From Scytonema hofmannii PCC 7110 (lineage in GTDB: Bacteria; Cyanobacteriota; Cyanobacteriia; Cyanobacteriales; Nostocaceae): 64,000 nt of DNA. A program made the translations under genes and the position numbers. The stretch covers positions 3,933,436 to 3,997,435 of the forward strand of contig NZ_KQ976354.1 in NCBI RefSeq assembly GCF_000346485.2. Reading direction: 5' to 3'. Below, one piece after another: positions 1-9,569 of this stretch. Each line of letters opens with the position of its first letter. Positions within the stretch are counted from its first letter, which is position 1. The notes under the pieces were generated by a model. That model saw only the letters and a list, made by a program, of their open reading frames with translations, was not told the origin of the DNA and did not search any database.

Positions 1-83
1 TAAACTAAGAAACTTCTTTAAACGCTGCCGAGCATTGAATGATAAATTCTCAAAATAAGATTTTGAGAATAAACAATTGTAGG

Positions 84-1004
84 TTAATGAGAAACATCCC
101 TTTTACTATAATAATGCGTGTAAAGAGACAAAAGCATAATTATCTTTTTAACAAAAGGAATTTTAGCCCATTTGATGAAAGCTCTATATGTCTTAAACTC
201 TTTTTCAGTAGGATGAGAAATTGTTTGAAACTCAGTATGGGCTTGTTCGCTTAGATTACTGGAATAGTTCATTTTTTCTCCCAAAAATGAGAATAAGCGC
301 TCAACACATCGATCGTATTTCTGCAAGTACTCGGGTGTCCTTTCTTTACTGCGTCCATAGTGACCATTATTACCGTGAACTCTGTACCTGACTAGAGGAT
401 TGGCTAAATAAAATTTTCTTGCTCCTACTATAGAAGCGCCATAAACTAAGCAATCATCAGCACGAATACGCCAATCCTCTAGATAAGGAATTGGTAATAA
501 ATTTTCTAACACATGTCTCCGCATTGAAACAGTCGATGTCCTGTGACCTATCCATACTTTACTGTAAAGAGTGATAATTCTGGAAATACCTAAGTCACGG
601 TTTTTATCATAGCAATGAGCAATACGTTCTTCATGACCAAATAATTCAGCACTACAAAATAAAAAATCGCATTCTGGATGTTCTTTGTAAAAGCTCACGA
701 CTTCTTGGACATAATTCTCTTTGTAAAGATCGTCAGCATCAAGAAAACAAATAATATCTCCGCTAGCCCTATTAAAACCTTCATTAAAACTTGACAATTG
801 CCCTTGATTGACTTCTTTAAGAACTAGACTGACTGTTTCATGATTGGCAAATTCTTCTTGCAATATGCTAACTGAATTATCTGTTGATTTATCATCCACA
901 ACAATAATTTCACAAACAGGAACTGATTGATTGATGACACTATTAATGGCATCAACAACATATTGTTGGTAGTTATAGTTGTTAATAAGTACAGAGACTT
1001 TCAC
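84..1004 (-). CDS. Family 2 glycosyltransferase (first of two paralogues)
   Basis: A 306-residue GT-A fold glycosyltransferase that should move a sugar from a nucleotide donor onto a growing surface polysaccharide at the cytoplasmic membrane face. The N-terminus has the GT2 beta-strand and loop pattern (VVDDKSTD at residues 35-42) and the metal-binding FLDADD at 87-92. The start codon is GTG at 1002-1004 with AGGAG upstream. It is clearly a paralogue of the next gene upstream: most of the first 230 residues match, including the EDWRIRADDC block near residue 180, and the two diverge at the C-terminus. No membrane segment is obvious. Donor and acceptor cannot be told from sequence. It is the last gene of the minus-strand polysaccharide cluster. 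GT2 identity is sure; specificity is unknown. Confidence 0.9.
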   Translation of the reverse strand: MKVSVLINNYNYQQYVVDAINSVINQSVPVCEIIVVDDKSTDNSVSILQEEFANHETVSLVLKEVNQGQLSSFNEGFNRASGDIICFLDADDLYKENYVQEVVSFYKEHPECDFLFCSAELFGHEERIAHCYDKNRDLGISRIITLYSKVWIGHRTSTVSMRRHVLENLLPIPYLEDWRIRADDCLVYGASIVGARKFYLANPLVRYRVHGNNGHYGRSKERTPEYLQKYDRCVERLFSFLGEKMNYSSNLSEQAHTEFQTISHPTEKEFKTYRAFIKWAKIPFVKKIIMLLSLYTHYYSKRDVSH

Positions 1005-1060
1005 TTTTAATGGCTCCTAAAAACTACAAGGTGTACCAAAATGAAAACTTCAACCTCTGG

Positions 1061-2062
1061 TCAACAGAGAATGTGCTGGTTCTTGTTTTTCACATCAATG
1101 TCTTGTTGCAAACTCGCCACTTGTCGTGCAGGAGGAAAGAAACGACCCGATAAATCTCCTTTAGTCCGGAAATGAGTGTAAATTGATATAAACATCATGA
1201 GTTTTTTCCAACGAGGAAGGTTAACCTCATTGAGAAGAGATTTAACATTCACGTATTCCTGGATTAGAGGATGAGGAATTGTTCTAAATTCTATATGAGC
1301 TTGCTCGTAGAGATTACTTTGATAGTTCATTTTTTTGGATAAATACGCAATCAGGCGTTCAACTGCTTGCTCATATCGTTGTTCGTACTCTTTTGTCTTT
1401 TCATGGCTGCGTCCGTAATAACCATTTTGACCGTGGACTCTGTATTTTATTAAAGGTTGTGCTAGATAAAACTTTCGTGCGCCCACTATTGATGAGCCAT
1501 AAGTCAGACAATCATCTGCACGGATACGCCAATCTTCTAAATAAGGAATTGGGAATATTTTGTCAAGAACGTGTCTTCGCATAGAAAAGGTTGAAGTTCT
1601 ATGTCCCAACCAGACTTTCTGATACAGAGTCACAATTCTAGAAATACCTAAATCGCGATTGGTTTCGTAAGCATCAACAATTTTTTCTTCATTCCCGAAT
1701 ACTTCAGCGCTACAAAACAAGAAATCACATTCTGGATGTTGCATGTAAAACTTGACAATTTGCTCTACATAATCATGTTTGTAAAGATCGTCAGCATCCA
1801 AAAAACAGATAATGTCGCCAGAAGACGCAAAAAAGCCTTCATGAAAGCTGGAAAGCTGTCCCTGGTTTTCATTTTTTAAAACTAATTTTACTTTTTCATG
1901 TCCCGCGTACTTATCCTTTAAAAGATTTACAGAATCATCTGTAGATTTATCATCGACAACAATTATTTCATCAACGGGAACAGATTGTAGTAACACACTG
2001 TCAATAGCATCAACTACATACTGTTGATAATTGTAATTATTAATGAGAACAGAAACTTTCAT
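1061..2062 (-). CDS. Family 2 glycosyltransferase (second paralogue)
   Basis: A 333-residue GT2 enzyme with the same VVDDKSTD and FLDADD motifs as its downstream neighbour. Unlike that gene it has an ATG start with a strong AAGGAGG ribosome site. It carries about 27 extra C-terminal residues that are hydrophilic and probably not catalytic. The gap to the next gene is under 60 bases, so the two are probably co-transcribed. Tandem GT2 paralogues in a polysaccharide locus usually add related sugars in sequence, but this is inference. It could equally be a recent duplication with redundant function. Confidence 0.9.
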   Translation of the reverse strand: MKVSVLINNYNYQQYVVDAIDSVLLQSVPVDEIIVVDDKSTDDSVNLLKDKYAGHEKVKLVLKNENQGQLSSFHEGFFASSGDIICFLDADDLYKHDYVEQIVKFYMQHPECDFLFCSAEVFGNEEKIVDAYETNRDLGISRIVTLYQKVWLGHRTSTFSMRRHVLDKIFPIPYLEDWRIRADDCLTYGSSIVGARKFYLAQPLIKYRVHGQNGYYGRSHEKTKEYEQRYEQAVERLIAYLSKKMNYQSNLYEQAHIEFRTIPHPLIQEYVNVKSLLNEVNLPRWKKLMMFISIYTHFRTKGDLSGRFFPPARQVASLQQDIDVKNKNQHILC

Positions 2063-2184
2063 GATGGATTCCTCCTTAAAAAAATCACGATCTATGTTGA
2101 GTTAAAGTTAAATTTTCAAGCATTTGAAGCTACACTGTTGATTCAACATACAGTGCAGTAGATTTTACTAAACGCAGTTGTGGC

Positions 2185-3828
2185 TTAGCGTTTCTTTAGT
2201 AAAAAACTGTTCACAAATTTGTTTAGTTGTAAAACTAGTGGTAGAGAACGCAACTGCAAGCGCATCTTTGCTTGGAGACTAAGTTTGTTAATAAATAACT
2301 CGGATTTTTGCTGGCTCTGATAAACCTTGCTGGATTTAGACAAGTTCTGATAAACAAGGCAAGCCCCGCCTCCTAACTCCTGGTGAGAACCTAAAGCACA
2401 GAGACTCACAGATCGAAAACCTCTCGATTTCGCTAGCAAGTTTAAAATTCTTGTTTTGTGGTTTTTAGTGTCTCCTATCACGAATAAAAGACCGGATTTT
2501 GCAACTTGCTCTTGAATCTCTAATAGGAGAGGCTTTATTGCATCAGGTGTATCTGGTAAATCCAGTAAAATAATTTGGAACTGTTTTTCTAAAGGTGAAT
2601 TTTCTAGCAAAACTTTGTCTTGAATACCAACCTTAGAACACCAAGATTTCATTTCCAATAAAGCTGCTGACGAATTAGAATATGTAATTTTTAACCGTGG
2701 TAAATCAGCTAAATCGGACAACAGTTCTTTATTATTCCCTTTCCAATATAAGAGTTCTATCTGAGAGTTAATTCGATGTATTTCTTGAATTATTTCGTAA
2801 ATTTTGAGTCGAATCTTAAATTCTTTCTCACTTCTGTTTTGACTGATATGCAGAACTCGTTTGTCATGTTCAAGCAAGAAAGGTGGCTCAATTTCACCTT
2901 TCAATACAAAATTGTAAAACTTCTGTCGAACTGTATGCTGGTTGTAAAACTCTGTCAGCTTTTGATGACCCGCTAAAGCAATCTGTTCTGCTCGTTCGGG
3001 ATTTTTAAGATAAAAATTGATTTTTTCGAGCAGTTCCCTTTCGTTTCCGTAGCACTCTAGATGAATACCTTCTTTAAATAGAGAAAATAAACCTGACTGA
3101 AGACTTAAACGGTCTGTAAGGAGAAAACCTCCTGCCATCAATGCCTCATAAACCCGCCTATTTGTATCTCCGTTCAAGCTACAGTTGAAAACTATTTTAG
3201 ATTGAGTATAGTCTTCTAAGCATTCAATGTATGGTTTCTGCTGAATGTCGATATTGACTCCAGAGTTCTGCAAAAACTTCAACAGTCTGCTACGGTGAAG
3301 ATGAACTTCAGATTGAGATCCTCGAAAAACAACATCGTAGGGCTTGGATTCTTTTGTCTGAGGAATATAATGTTTAATAACTGGGGTTCCAGGCAGCCAG
3401 AATACGTTCTTCAGACCAGCTTCCACGAAAAAGTGTAAATGCTGAACTCCTTGGTATACCCAATGATAGTCACACTTTAAAGCCTTACAGTATTCAATTA
3501 TACCACTTAATGAACCGTCTCCCCAATGAAAAGTATCACCAATTTTCATAACCTTTGGACATTTGATTTTCTCAAGTCCTCTTGGTAGAAAGCTCATATT
3601 TCTGGCTGATAAATTGACTATCTCCGGTTGGAAATGGTCGGGAAGCTGCTCTAAAATTGCACTTACATTAAACTCGCCTGATAGAATAGATACAGCTTTA
3701 CCTACTTTCACAGCCTCCAGGGGTGCTTTAGGACAGGCGATAATAGTTTTGTTAGCTGTATCTTCCAGATTAAATTCGCTCAACGGTACGGGGTATGCCC
3801 GTATAATTAACTCTGTGGGATTAAACAC
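2185..3828 (-). CDS. Two-domain CgeB-like glycosyltransferase with a Rossmann-like C-terminal domain
   Basis: A 547-residue protein. Residues about 60-330 resemble GT-B glycosyltransferases of the CgeB type: VVFRGSQSEVH, then a C-terminal sugar-nucleotide region with NRRVYEALMAGGFLLTDR and an ALAGHQKLTEFYNQHT-like tail helix. Residues about 335-505 look like a degenerate SAM-methyltransferase or other Rossmann domain (for example FQIILLDLPDTPDAI, then GLLFVIGD), but I see no clear SAM-binding glycine motif. It lies between kdsB and the GT2 pair and is presumably part of the same assembly pathway. The transferase half is well supported. The second half may only be structural. Confidence 0.75.
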   Translation of the reverse strand: MFNPTELIIRAYPVPLSEFNLEDTANKTIIACPKAPLEAVKVGKAVSILSGEFNVSAILEQLPDHFQPEIVNLSARNMSFLPRGLEKIKCPKVMKIGDTFHWGDGSLSGIIEYCKALKCDYHWVYQGVQHLHFFVEAGLKNVFWLPGTPVIKHYIPQTKESKPYDVVFRGSQSEVHLHRSRLLKFLQNSGVNIDIQQKPYIECLEDYTQSKIVFNCSLNGDTNRRVYEALMAGGFLLTDRLSLQSGLFSLFKEGIHLECYGNERELLEKINFYLKNPERAEQIALAGHQKLTEFYNQHTVRQKFYNFVLKGEIEPPFLLEHDKRVLHISQNRSEKEFKIRLKIYEIIQEIHRINSQIELLYWKGNNKELLSDLADLPRLKITYSNSSAALLEMKSWCSKVGIQDKVLLENSPLEKQFQIILLDLPDTPDAIKPLLLEIQEQVAKSGLLFVIGDTKNHKTRILNLLAKSRGFRSVSLCALGSHQELGGGACLVYQNLSKSSKVYQSQQKSELFINKLSLQAKMRLQLRSLPLVLQLNKFVNSFLLKKR

Positions 3829-3923
3829 TTTGAATTTAGAACGTGTAATTTAGTAAATCCCTTTTCAGGGTTGAATATTTCTATTTGCCCGTCTTGTGAC
3901 GGTTTAAATGCAATTTCTTTGCA

Positions 3924-4655
3924 TCAAACTCTCGCAAGAATTGTGCTTTGTGCTTGAACCAAGTCATCGGGAGTGTTAATTTCCAAGACTGCCTTTTCCG
4001 TGAGGCATACCCGAATGTCAAAACCATGTTCTAGAACTCTCAGTTGTTCTAAGGCTTCACACTCTTCTAATGGAGTGGGTGTCATTTGAGCATACTGTGC
4101 CAGAAAATTTCTTTCAAAAGCGTAGAGTCCCAGATGATGAAACACGGGTGCATTCCCAGAATTACGGAAGTAGGGAATAGGGGCGCGAGAAAAGTAAAGG
4201 GCGTTGCTTCTGCGATCGCACAAAACCTTGACGGTATTGGGATCGGAATAGCCAACTTCAGAGTTTAGAGGGCATGCTAACGTTGTCATGACAGGCAATT
4301 CTCCAGAAATATAAGGAGAAACTAACTGGGACAACATCTGACCCGTAACAAAGGGTTGATCGCCTTGAACATTGACGACAACTTCCATGTCGGGATAACG
4401 TTGAGCAACCTCTGCCACTCGGTCTGTACCAGTAGCATGGTCAGAATGAGTCATTTCCACCTCTCCACCAAACTGAAGCACGCAATCAGCAATGACTTGG
4501 CTGTCAGTCGCGACGACTACCTGAGTGAAATCAGAACAGCTTTTAGCTGCTTCATAAACCCTCTGTACCATTGGGCGATCGCCAATGAGTGCTAAGGGTT
4601 TACCTGGAAAACGGGATGAATTGTATCGGGCGGGAATGACTGCAAGAATATTCAT
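3924..4655 (-). CDS. kdsB: 3-deoxy-manno-octulosonate cytidylyltransferase (CMP-Kdo synthetase)
   Basis: KdsB activates Kdo as CMP-Kdo using CTP, in the cytoplasm. At 243 residues it has the usual family length. The N-terminal nucleotide loop IPARYNSSRFPGKPL is intact, as are the NVQGDQPF block near residue 95 and the C-terminal EALEQLRVLEHG. A classic HIP1 octamer lies within the gene. It belongs to the polysaccharide cluster; kdsD lies about 5 kb upstream on the same strand, but no kdsA or kdsC is present in this window. Kdo is generally reported as absent from cyanobacterial lipid A, so the product more likely feeds a capsule or O-chain. Confidence 0.95.
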   Translation of the reverse strand: MNILAVIPARYNSSRFPGKPLALIGDRPMVQRVYEAAKSCSDFTQVVVATDSQVIADCVLQFGGEVEMTHSDHATGTDRVAEVAQRYPDMEVVVNVQGDQPFVTGQMLSQLVSPYISGELPVMTTLACPLNSEVGYSDPNTVKVLCDRRSNALYFSRAPIPYFRNSGNAPVFHHLGLYAFERNFLAQYAQMTPTPLEECEALEQLRVLEHGFDIRVCLTEKAVLEINTPDDLVQAQSTILARV

Positions 4656-4746
4656 AATAGACTCGTAGAAAGGTTGTAAAAAACTAGAATTCTTTGTTAG
4701 CTAGTAGGATTTTCACTGCAAAATTTTGAGAGATTTTATTGAACCA

Positions 4747-5775
4747 TTACTTTTGGAGTGAAATAATTTCTGTTATGAGTTGCTTAGTATATACTTTGGC
4801 GGCATCGTATATTACATGATCGGCATTTTCCATTTGTTCTTTTGCAAAAGTTATAGGTTTTTGAATGTGATGCACTCTAGGGGTTCTATCTGCGTAGGCA
4901 TTGAGTGTTTTTTGAACTTGATTGAAGTAAGCTTGGAACTGTTCATTTTCATACAAATCTTTATAAATTGGGCTATTGGCTAAGTAAATATCAAAATTAA
5001 ATTTTTCTGCTAAATCAATAAATTTATCTATAGCTAAACGATTGTGAGAAGAAATCTGAAATTCATGATTTTTAAGAAGCTCTATTTGTTCTGTTTTCTG
5101 CTGTTCAACATAACTAGGATTGGCTTGATTCCAAATCATAAATCCATCATCTTCAAGTTTGAAATTGCTACTTATTTTAAAAGAATCTAAGGGAAACATT
5201 ACCATTTTTGCTAATGTCCGATTGGATGAATATAAAGGTAGATATTTTTCTAACAAAATTCTCAGTTGTTGTTTAAAACTCAGTTGAAGATGTGGTTCTA
5301 ATTGCTGCAAATCACCCCACTGTAATGGTATTTTTGCCAGCAATGACGTCTGAAATTGACGGCTCCAAACTTCTGGAACGTGAACAACAAGAATATGCTG
5401 TGGAGGTTTAAATTTCTTCAAATATGTTTCTAACATCCATGCATCATTTAAACTAGTCAGGTTACCTATGGTGCAAAGATTAATAGAAGTCGTATTCAAC
5501 ACTTTGTTAAAGACACTTGGAACTACTCCTTGATTGCAACTAGAATCTCCTAGTATTAGCCAGTCAACAGGCTTCTGTAAATTGAGAAGCAATTCCCATT
5601 TAGCTCTAATTAACCACTCACCTCTATTTGTTGTATATTTCTCCAAATACCATTTAGCTGCAAAATTTGCAATGATAACAAGAATGACAACCCATATGAT
5701 AGAGAGTATGATACTGCGAAATCTAATGGGGTTGACAATCTCTATTGGTAACTTTTGATTGGAAGGTTGAGCCAT
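4747..5775 (-). CDS. Membrane-anchored SGNH/AlgJ-DltD-like acyltransfer protein
   Basis: A 342-residue protein with one N-terminal membrane segment (residues about 20-41) and a periplasmic remainder. LILGDSSCNQG at residues 73-83 is the GDS-type serine block of SGNH/DltD/AlgJ proteins. Near the C-terminus ADHVIYDAAKVYT sits where the catalytic Asp-His element is expected. The MBOAT gene lies immediately upstream (gap about 30 bases). In AlgI/AlgJ-type pathways the MBOAT passes an acyl group through the membrane and an SGNH partner places it on the polysaccharide; I infer the same division of labour here. Family membership is moderate because only short motifs are conserved. Confidence 0.65.
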   Translation of the reverse strand: MAQPSNQKLPIEIVNPIRFRSIILSIIWVVILVIIANFAAKWYLEKYTTNRGEWLIRAKWELLLNLQKPVDWLILGDSSCNQGVVPSVFNKVLNTTSINLCTIGNLTSLNDAWMLETYLKKFKPPQHILVVHVPEVWSRQFQTSLLAKIPLQWGDLQQLEPHLQLSFKQQLRILLEKYLPLYSSNRTLAKMVMFPLDSFKISSNFKLEDDGFMIWNQANPSYVEQQKTEQIELLKNHEFQISSHNRLAIDKFIDLAEKFNFDIYLANSPIYKDLYENEQFQAYFNQVQKTLNAYADRTPRVHHIQKPITFAKEQMENADHVIYDAAKVYTKQLITEIISLQK

Positions 5776-5807
5776 TTGTGTCTAGGTAAGTTGAAGTTGC
5801 TCTATAA

Positions 5808-7229
5808 TTAAAATTGGAAGTAAATAAATTCACCAGATTCACGAACTCCAAAAATACAGATCCAAATAATAAAAAGGCTGTAAATCGGGATGTAAAACAA
5901 GGGTTTAAGCTTGGTGATAATAAGTAAATCTTGAGTCAAATGCTGGCAGAACTGAACGATAATAAGCGGTAGACAGAAAAATATTAACTCGTAAGTAAAG
6001 GTGAAACTGTGCTCTGAAGGAGTCAATCCAATATTAGTAAGAATATACCAAGTTTGGTCTAAAGAGCTTGAACGAAACATAATCCACCCAATATTTATGA
6101 GAAGAAACATCAAACACATTTGACTACAGATGAGAAACCATGGTGGTTTACTACCTTGCAACTTTTGATGTTTTGATTTTTTATCAAAAAAACGATAAAC
6201 AATGAGAATAAATCCTTGATAAGCACCCCAAAGCACAAAGTTCCAAGCAGCCCCATGCCAAAGACCACCTAAAAGCATTGTTAAAAATAAGTTACGATAT
6301 GTGTTGAGACTACCTTGGCGATTTCCTCCAAGAGGTATGTAAAGATAATCTCTCAGCCATCCAGAAAGGGATATATGCCAACGAGTCCAAAAATCACTGG
6401 GATTTAGGGCAAAATAAGGTAATTTAAAATTCAATGTTAGTTCAAAGCCCATCAGCTTAGCTATCCCTCGTGCGATATCAGAATAACCAGAAAAATCACA
6501 GTAGATTTGGACTGTAAAGGCAAGGATGGCAACGATAACGATCGCTCCTTTATACTGCGTGTAATTGTTGAAGATTTCGTTAGCAATAATTGATAAATTG
6601 TCAGCTATGACGACTTTTTTAAAAAATCCCCAAATTATGAGAAATATACCTGCATTAATTTGTTCTGCTTTTATTGTTCTTTCAGAATTAAATTGATCCA
6701 TTAAGTTACCAGCTCGTTCGATGGGACCTGCTACTAACTGTGGGAAGAAAGAAATAAATAATGCAAAGTCAAAAAAATTATTTACGTGCTTGATATCTCC
6801 TCTGTAAACATCAATGACATAGCTCATTAATTGAAAGGTATAAAAAGAAATACCTAAAGGTAGAAGGATATTTAATGTCACCCAATCTAAATATATTCCA
6901 CTAATGCTGAATAATTTATGTAGACTGTATGAAAAGAAGTTAAAGTATTTAAAAAATCCTAGTAATAACAAGTTTAAAATTATACAGACAGATAAAAGCT
7001 TCTTTTGTTGAGATTTTTCTTGATTGTCTTGAATCTTTTCAGCTATTATGAAATTCACTAAAATAGATATAAAAAAAAGAAATAAAGCACTTAAGCTCCA
7101 GTATCCATAAAATATAATGCTAGCAACTAGCAATAAATGATTCTGAACTTTATAGTTGGTTCTTAAAAAAATATAAATAGTATAAAATACCAAAAAGAAA
7201 ATCACAAAATCAAAAGAATTAAAATTCAT
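5808..7229 (-). CDS. MBOAT family O-acyltransferase (AlgI-like)
   Basis: A 473-residue polytopic membrane protein with about ten or more hydrophobic segments. It has the MBOAT signature: YCDFSGYSDIARG, LRDYLYIPLGGNR, and the catalytic-histidine block LLGGLWHGAAWNF. This family transfers acyl groups, usually acetyl, from cytoplasmic donors to exported polysaccharide, as AlgI does for alginate. It pairs with the SGNH-like protein downstream. No frameshift is seen and the length fits AlgI. The polysaccharide substrate is unknown but is presumably the product exported by the Wzm/Wzt pair encoded upstream. Confidence 0.92.
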   Translation of the reverse strand: MNFNSFDFVIFFLVFYTIYIFLRTNYKVQNHLLLVASIIFYGYWSLSALFLFFISILVNFIIAEKIQDNQEKSQQKKLLSVCIILNLLLLGFFKYFNFFSYSLHKLFSISGIYLDWVTLNILLPLGISFYTFQLMSYVIDVYRGDIKHVNNFFDFALFISFFPQLVAGPIERAGNLMDQFNSERTIKAEQINAGIFLIIWGFFKKVVIADNLSIIANEIFNNYTQYKGAIVIVAILAFTVQIYCDFSGYSDIARGIAKLMGFELTLNFKLPYFALNPSDFWTRWHISLSGWLRDYLYIPLGGNRQGSLNTYRNLFLTMLLGGLWHGAAWNFVLWGAYQGFILIVYRFFDKKSKHQKLQGSKPPWFLICSQMCLMFLLINIGWIMFRSSSLDQTWYILTNIGLTPSEHSFTFTYELIFFCLPLIIVQFCQHLTQDLLIITKLKPLFYIPIYSLFIIWICIFGVRESGEFIYFQF

Positions 7230-7254
7230 ATTTTAAAAAAAAATTGATAAAATT

Positions 7255-7298
7255 AATAAAAAATCAAAAGGAACAAGAATGTTACATAATCTTGTTCC
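7255..7298 (-). terminator. Rho-independent terminator after the RTX hydrolase gene
   Basis: GGAACAAGA (7270-7278) and TCTTGTTCC (7290-7298) form a perfect 9-bp stem. Read on the minus strand it is followed by TTTTGATTTTTT, a good uridine tract. It sits between the RTX hydrolase stop and the MBOAT start, so the MBOAT gene may have its own promoter in the 80-base AT-rich gap. Confidence 0.7.
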
Positions 7299-7316
7299 TC
7301 AAATCAACTAGCGATG

Positions 7317-9395
7317 CTAAGCGATCCCAATAACATTAGATGTGATACTGTTCGCTTGTACTCCATTCAGTACAGCTAATCGTTCGTTACCAAAGTTAAT
7401 CCAGGTGTCAAAACCGTTGTTTGCTTGCATAATATTTAGTTGTCCAAAACTTAAGCCACTTGACAGTGCTAGCAAATCTTGACCAACTGAAAAATCAGTA
7501 ATAGTGTCAGTTCCTTGTCCTGTAGATAGGACGAATTTATCTGCACCATTTCCTCCTGTTAATAAATCATTACCACCTCCACCGTTAAGGATATTAACAC
7601 TTGCATTACCTATTAAAGTATCATTATGAGAAGAACCAATTACGTTCTCTATATTACTAAGCTTATCCTTTCTACTCTCAGTATTAAGAATTGCTTGATG
7701 CCAAACTTGAGCAACTTTGTTGTAACCGTTTTGAGTGGGATGAACACCGTCTTGTAAGTCATTAGGTGTTAACGCACTGTAAGCATCAACAAAAGAAACT
7801 TTTTTCCCTAAAGCCGCTTTGTCAGAAACTATCTGAGATATACCCTTCCGGACATTAGGTATCCCAAAATTAAAATCTTTGCCTTGCTGATTTTGTTGCG
7901 AGTTTGTAGTAATTGGCGCAATTGAAGCTACCAAAAGCTGGGCATTAGGTACTTTATTAGTAATTTGATCGATGAGATTGCTCAAACGATTGGGTGCATT
8001 ATTGATGTCGTCATTCTTAAGGATGTCATTAGTACCGATCGTCAAAAGCACCATATCTGGCTTGTGTGTATCCAACCAAATATTGACATTACCATTGGCA
8101 TCATTATTACTTGCAATATCTCTGATTCGCCACCCACCAAATCCAGCATTGTCTCTGTCAAAGCCTTGAGGTCCTGTGGAGCGCGGACCAACAAAATCCA
8201 CATTAAAACCCCCATTTTTCAATGAATGCCACAAATCGTCACGGTAAGCACCGGAATCCCATTCAATCATGCCAAAAGTGTTGGAATCACCAAGAGGCAT
8301 GATTTTGAAAGGCTGATTGCTCGCAGTGGCGAATTTATGGGAGACAACACCAGTATTCAGATTGGCAACGATAGGAGCTTTGGCTTGAGCATATGTGATA
8401 GTATCAATTCCATTACTTCCATTAAAAGTGTTACCACCAATACCGCCTTGGATGACGTTACCAAAATTGAGAGAAGGTTGTTGTGCGTTGGAGACGGGAA
8501 TTAACTCGAAGTAGTTAACATTGAAATCACTTGTCAAAGCATCAAACCGCAATTGCTGTTGCCCTGCACTGAGTGTTAGGTGTTGGGAAGATTGGGCATT
8601 TTGCCAGTTTTGCCAGCTACCAGTCCCGCTAAAATTAACTGTTGTGTTTTGTCCGCCAACACTGACCTTAAAGCTGTGATTTTTGTTAATTGCAGAGGCA
8701 ACGCGACCAACAACTTGATAAACTCCAGCAGTCGGAACGTTAATGTTGTAAGTCAGCCACTCTCCGGACGCAATCCAACCTACACCTGGAGTGCCATCAA
8801 TATCCCCACTAGCAGCAATATCTACATTATCAGAGCGGTGTTGACCGCCACTATTACCAAGTGTAGTGTCGTAGTACGCGACGTTTTGACCACCACTTTT
8901 ATAGTTTTCAGCTTGAATGCGAATTGATGAACTATTTGGGCTGGGAGATACTGGCTGTGGACTTGAGTTTGAAGCAGGGATTAACTCAAAGTAGTTAATA
9001 TTAAAATCACTAGTCAAAGCATCGAACCGCAATTGCTGTTGACCTGCACTGAGTGTTAGCCGTCCTAAAGATTGGGTATTTTGCCAATTTTGCCAGCTAC
9101 CAGTTCCGCTAAAATTGACAGTTGTGTTTTGTTCGCCAACACTGATCTTAAAGCTGTGATTTTTGTTAATTGCAGAGGCAACGCGACCAACAACTTGATA
9201 AACTCCAGCAGTAGAAACATTAATGTTGTAAGTCAGCCACTCTCCGGACGCAATCCAACCTACACCCGGACTGTTACCAATATCTCCGCTAGCGGAGATA
9301 TCTACATCATCAAAACGATACTGACCTCCACTATTTCCAGATGTAGTATCGTAGTAAGCTAAATAATCTTCTGTTTGTACTCTAATAGATGACAT
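7317..9395 (-). CDS. Secreted RTX protein with two CBM6-like modules and an SGNH hydrolase domain
   Basis: A 692-residue modular protein. Two nearly identical carbohydrate-binding modules of CBM6 type occupy residues about 1-140 and 157-301. An RTX half-unit (QGGIGGNTFNGSNGIDTITY) starts near 315. An SGNH/GDSL hydrolase domain spans about 363-570 with GDSNTFG (Ser371), GTND (454-457) and DGVHP (Asp549, His552). RTX repeats resume at 580-640 (NDTLIGNA, LNGGGGNDLLTGG). There is no signal peptide, and C-terminal RTX repeats suggest type I secretion. A polysaccharide esterase or deacetylase role outside the cell is likely, perhaps removing acyl groups added by the MBOAT/SGNH pair. The first module lacks about seven residues seen in the second. 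Confidence 0.88.
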   Translation of the reverse strand: MSSIRVQTEDYLAYYDTTSGNSGGQYRFDDVDISASGDIGNSPGVGWIASGEWLTYNINVSTAGVYQVVGRVASAINKNHSFKISVGEQNTTVNFSGTGSWQNWQNTQSLGRLTLSAGQQQLRFDALTSDFNINYFELIPASNSSPQPVSPSPNSSSIRIQAENYKSGGQNVAYYDTTLGNSGGQHRSDNVDIAASGDIDGTPGVGWIASGEWLTYNINVPTAGVYQVVGRVASAINKNHSFKVSVGGQNTTVNFSGTGSWQNWQNAQSSQHLTLSAGQQQLRFDALTSDFNVNYFELIPVSNAQQPSLNFGNVIQGGIGGNTFNGSNGIDTITYAQAKAPIVANLNTGVVSHKFATASNQPFKIMPLGDSNTFGMIEWDSGAYRDDLWHSLKNGGFNVDFVGPRSTGPQGFDRDNAGFGGWRIRDIASNNDANGNVNIWLDTHKPDMVLLTIGTNDILKNDDINNAPNRLSNLIDQITNKVPNAQLLVASIAPITTNSQQNQQGKDFNFGIPNVRKGISQIVSDKAALGKKVSFVDAYSALTPNDLQDGVHPTQNGYNKVAQVWHQAILNTESRKDKLSNIENVIGSSHNDTLIGNASVNILNGGGGNDLLTGGNGADKFVLSTGQGTDTITDFSVGQDLLALSSGLSFGQLNIMQANNGFDTWINFGNERLAVLNGVQANSITSNVIGIA

Positions 9396-9569
9396 ATCGT
9401 GATATCGATCTTCCGCGATGCTGATAAAGTTTACTATTTAGAAGGACAACTAAATACTTTGCCGAACACGGAATAATAGGGAAATTAACACTTATTACTA
9501 ATACCAATATTGTTTAAGTAATACTTAGCCTTGCTCTATAGAAGCAATATGAGAAACAATGCTTGGAAT

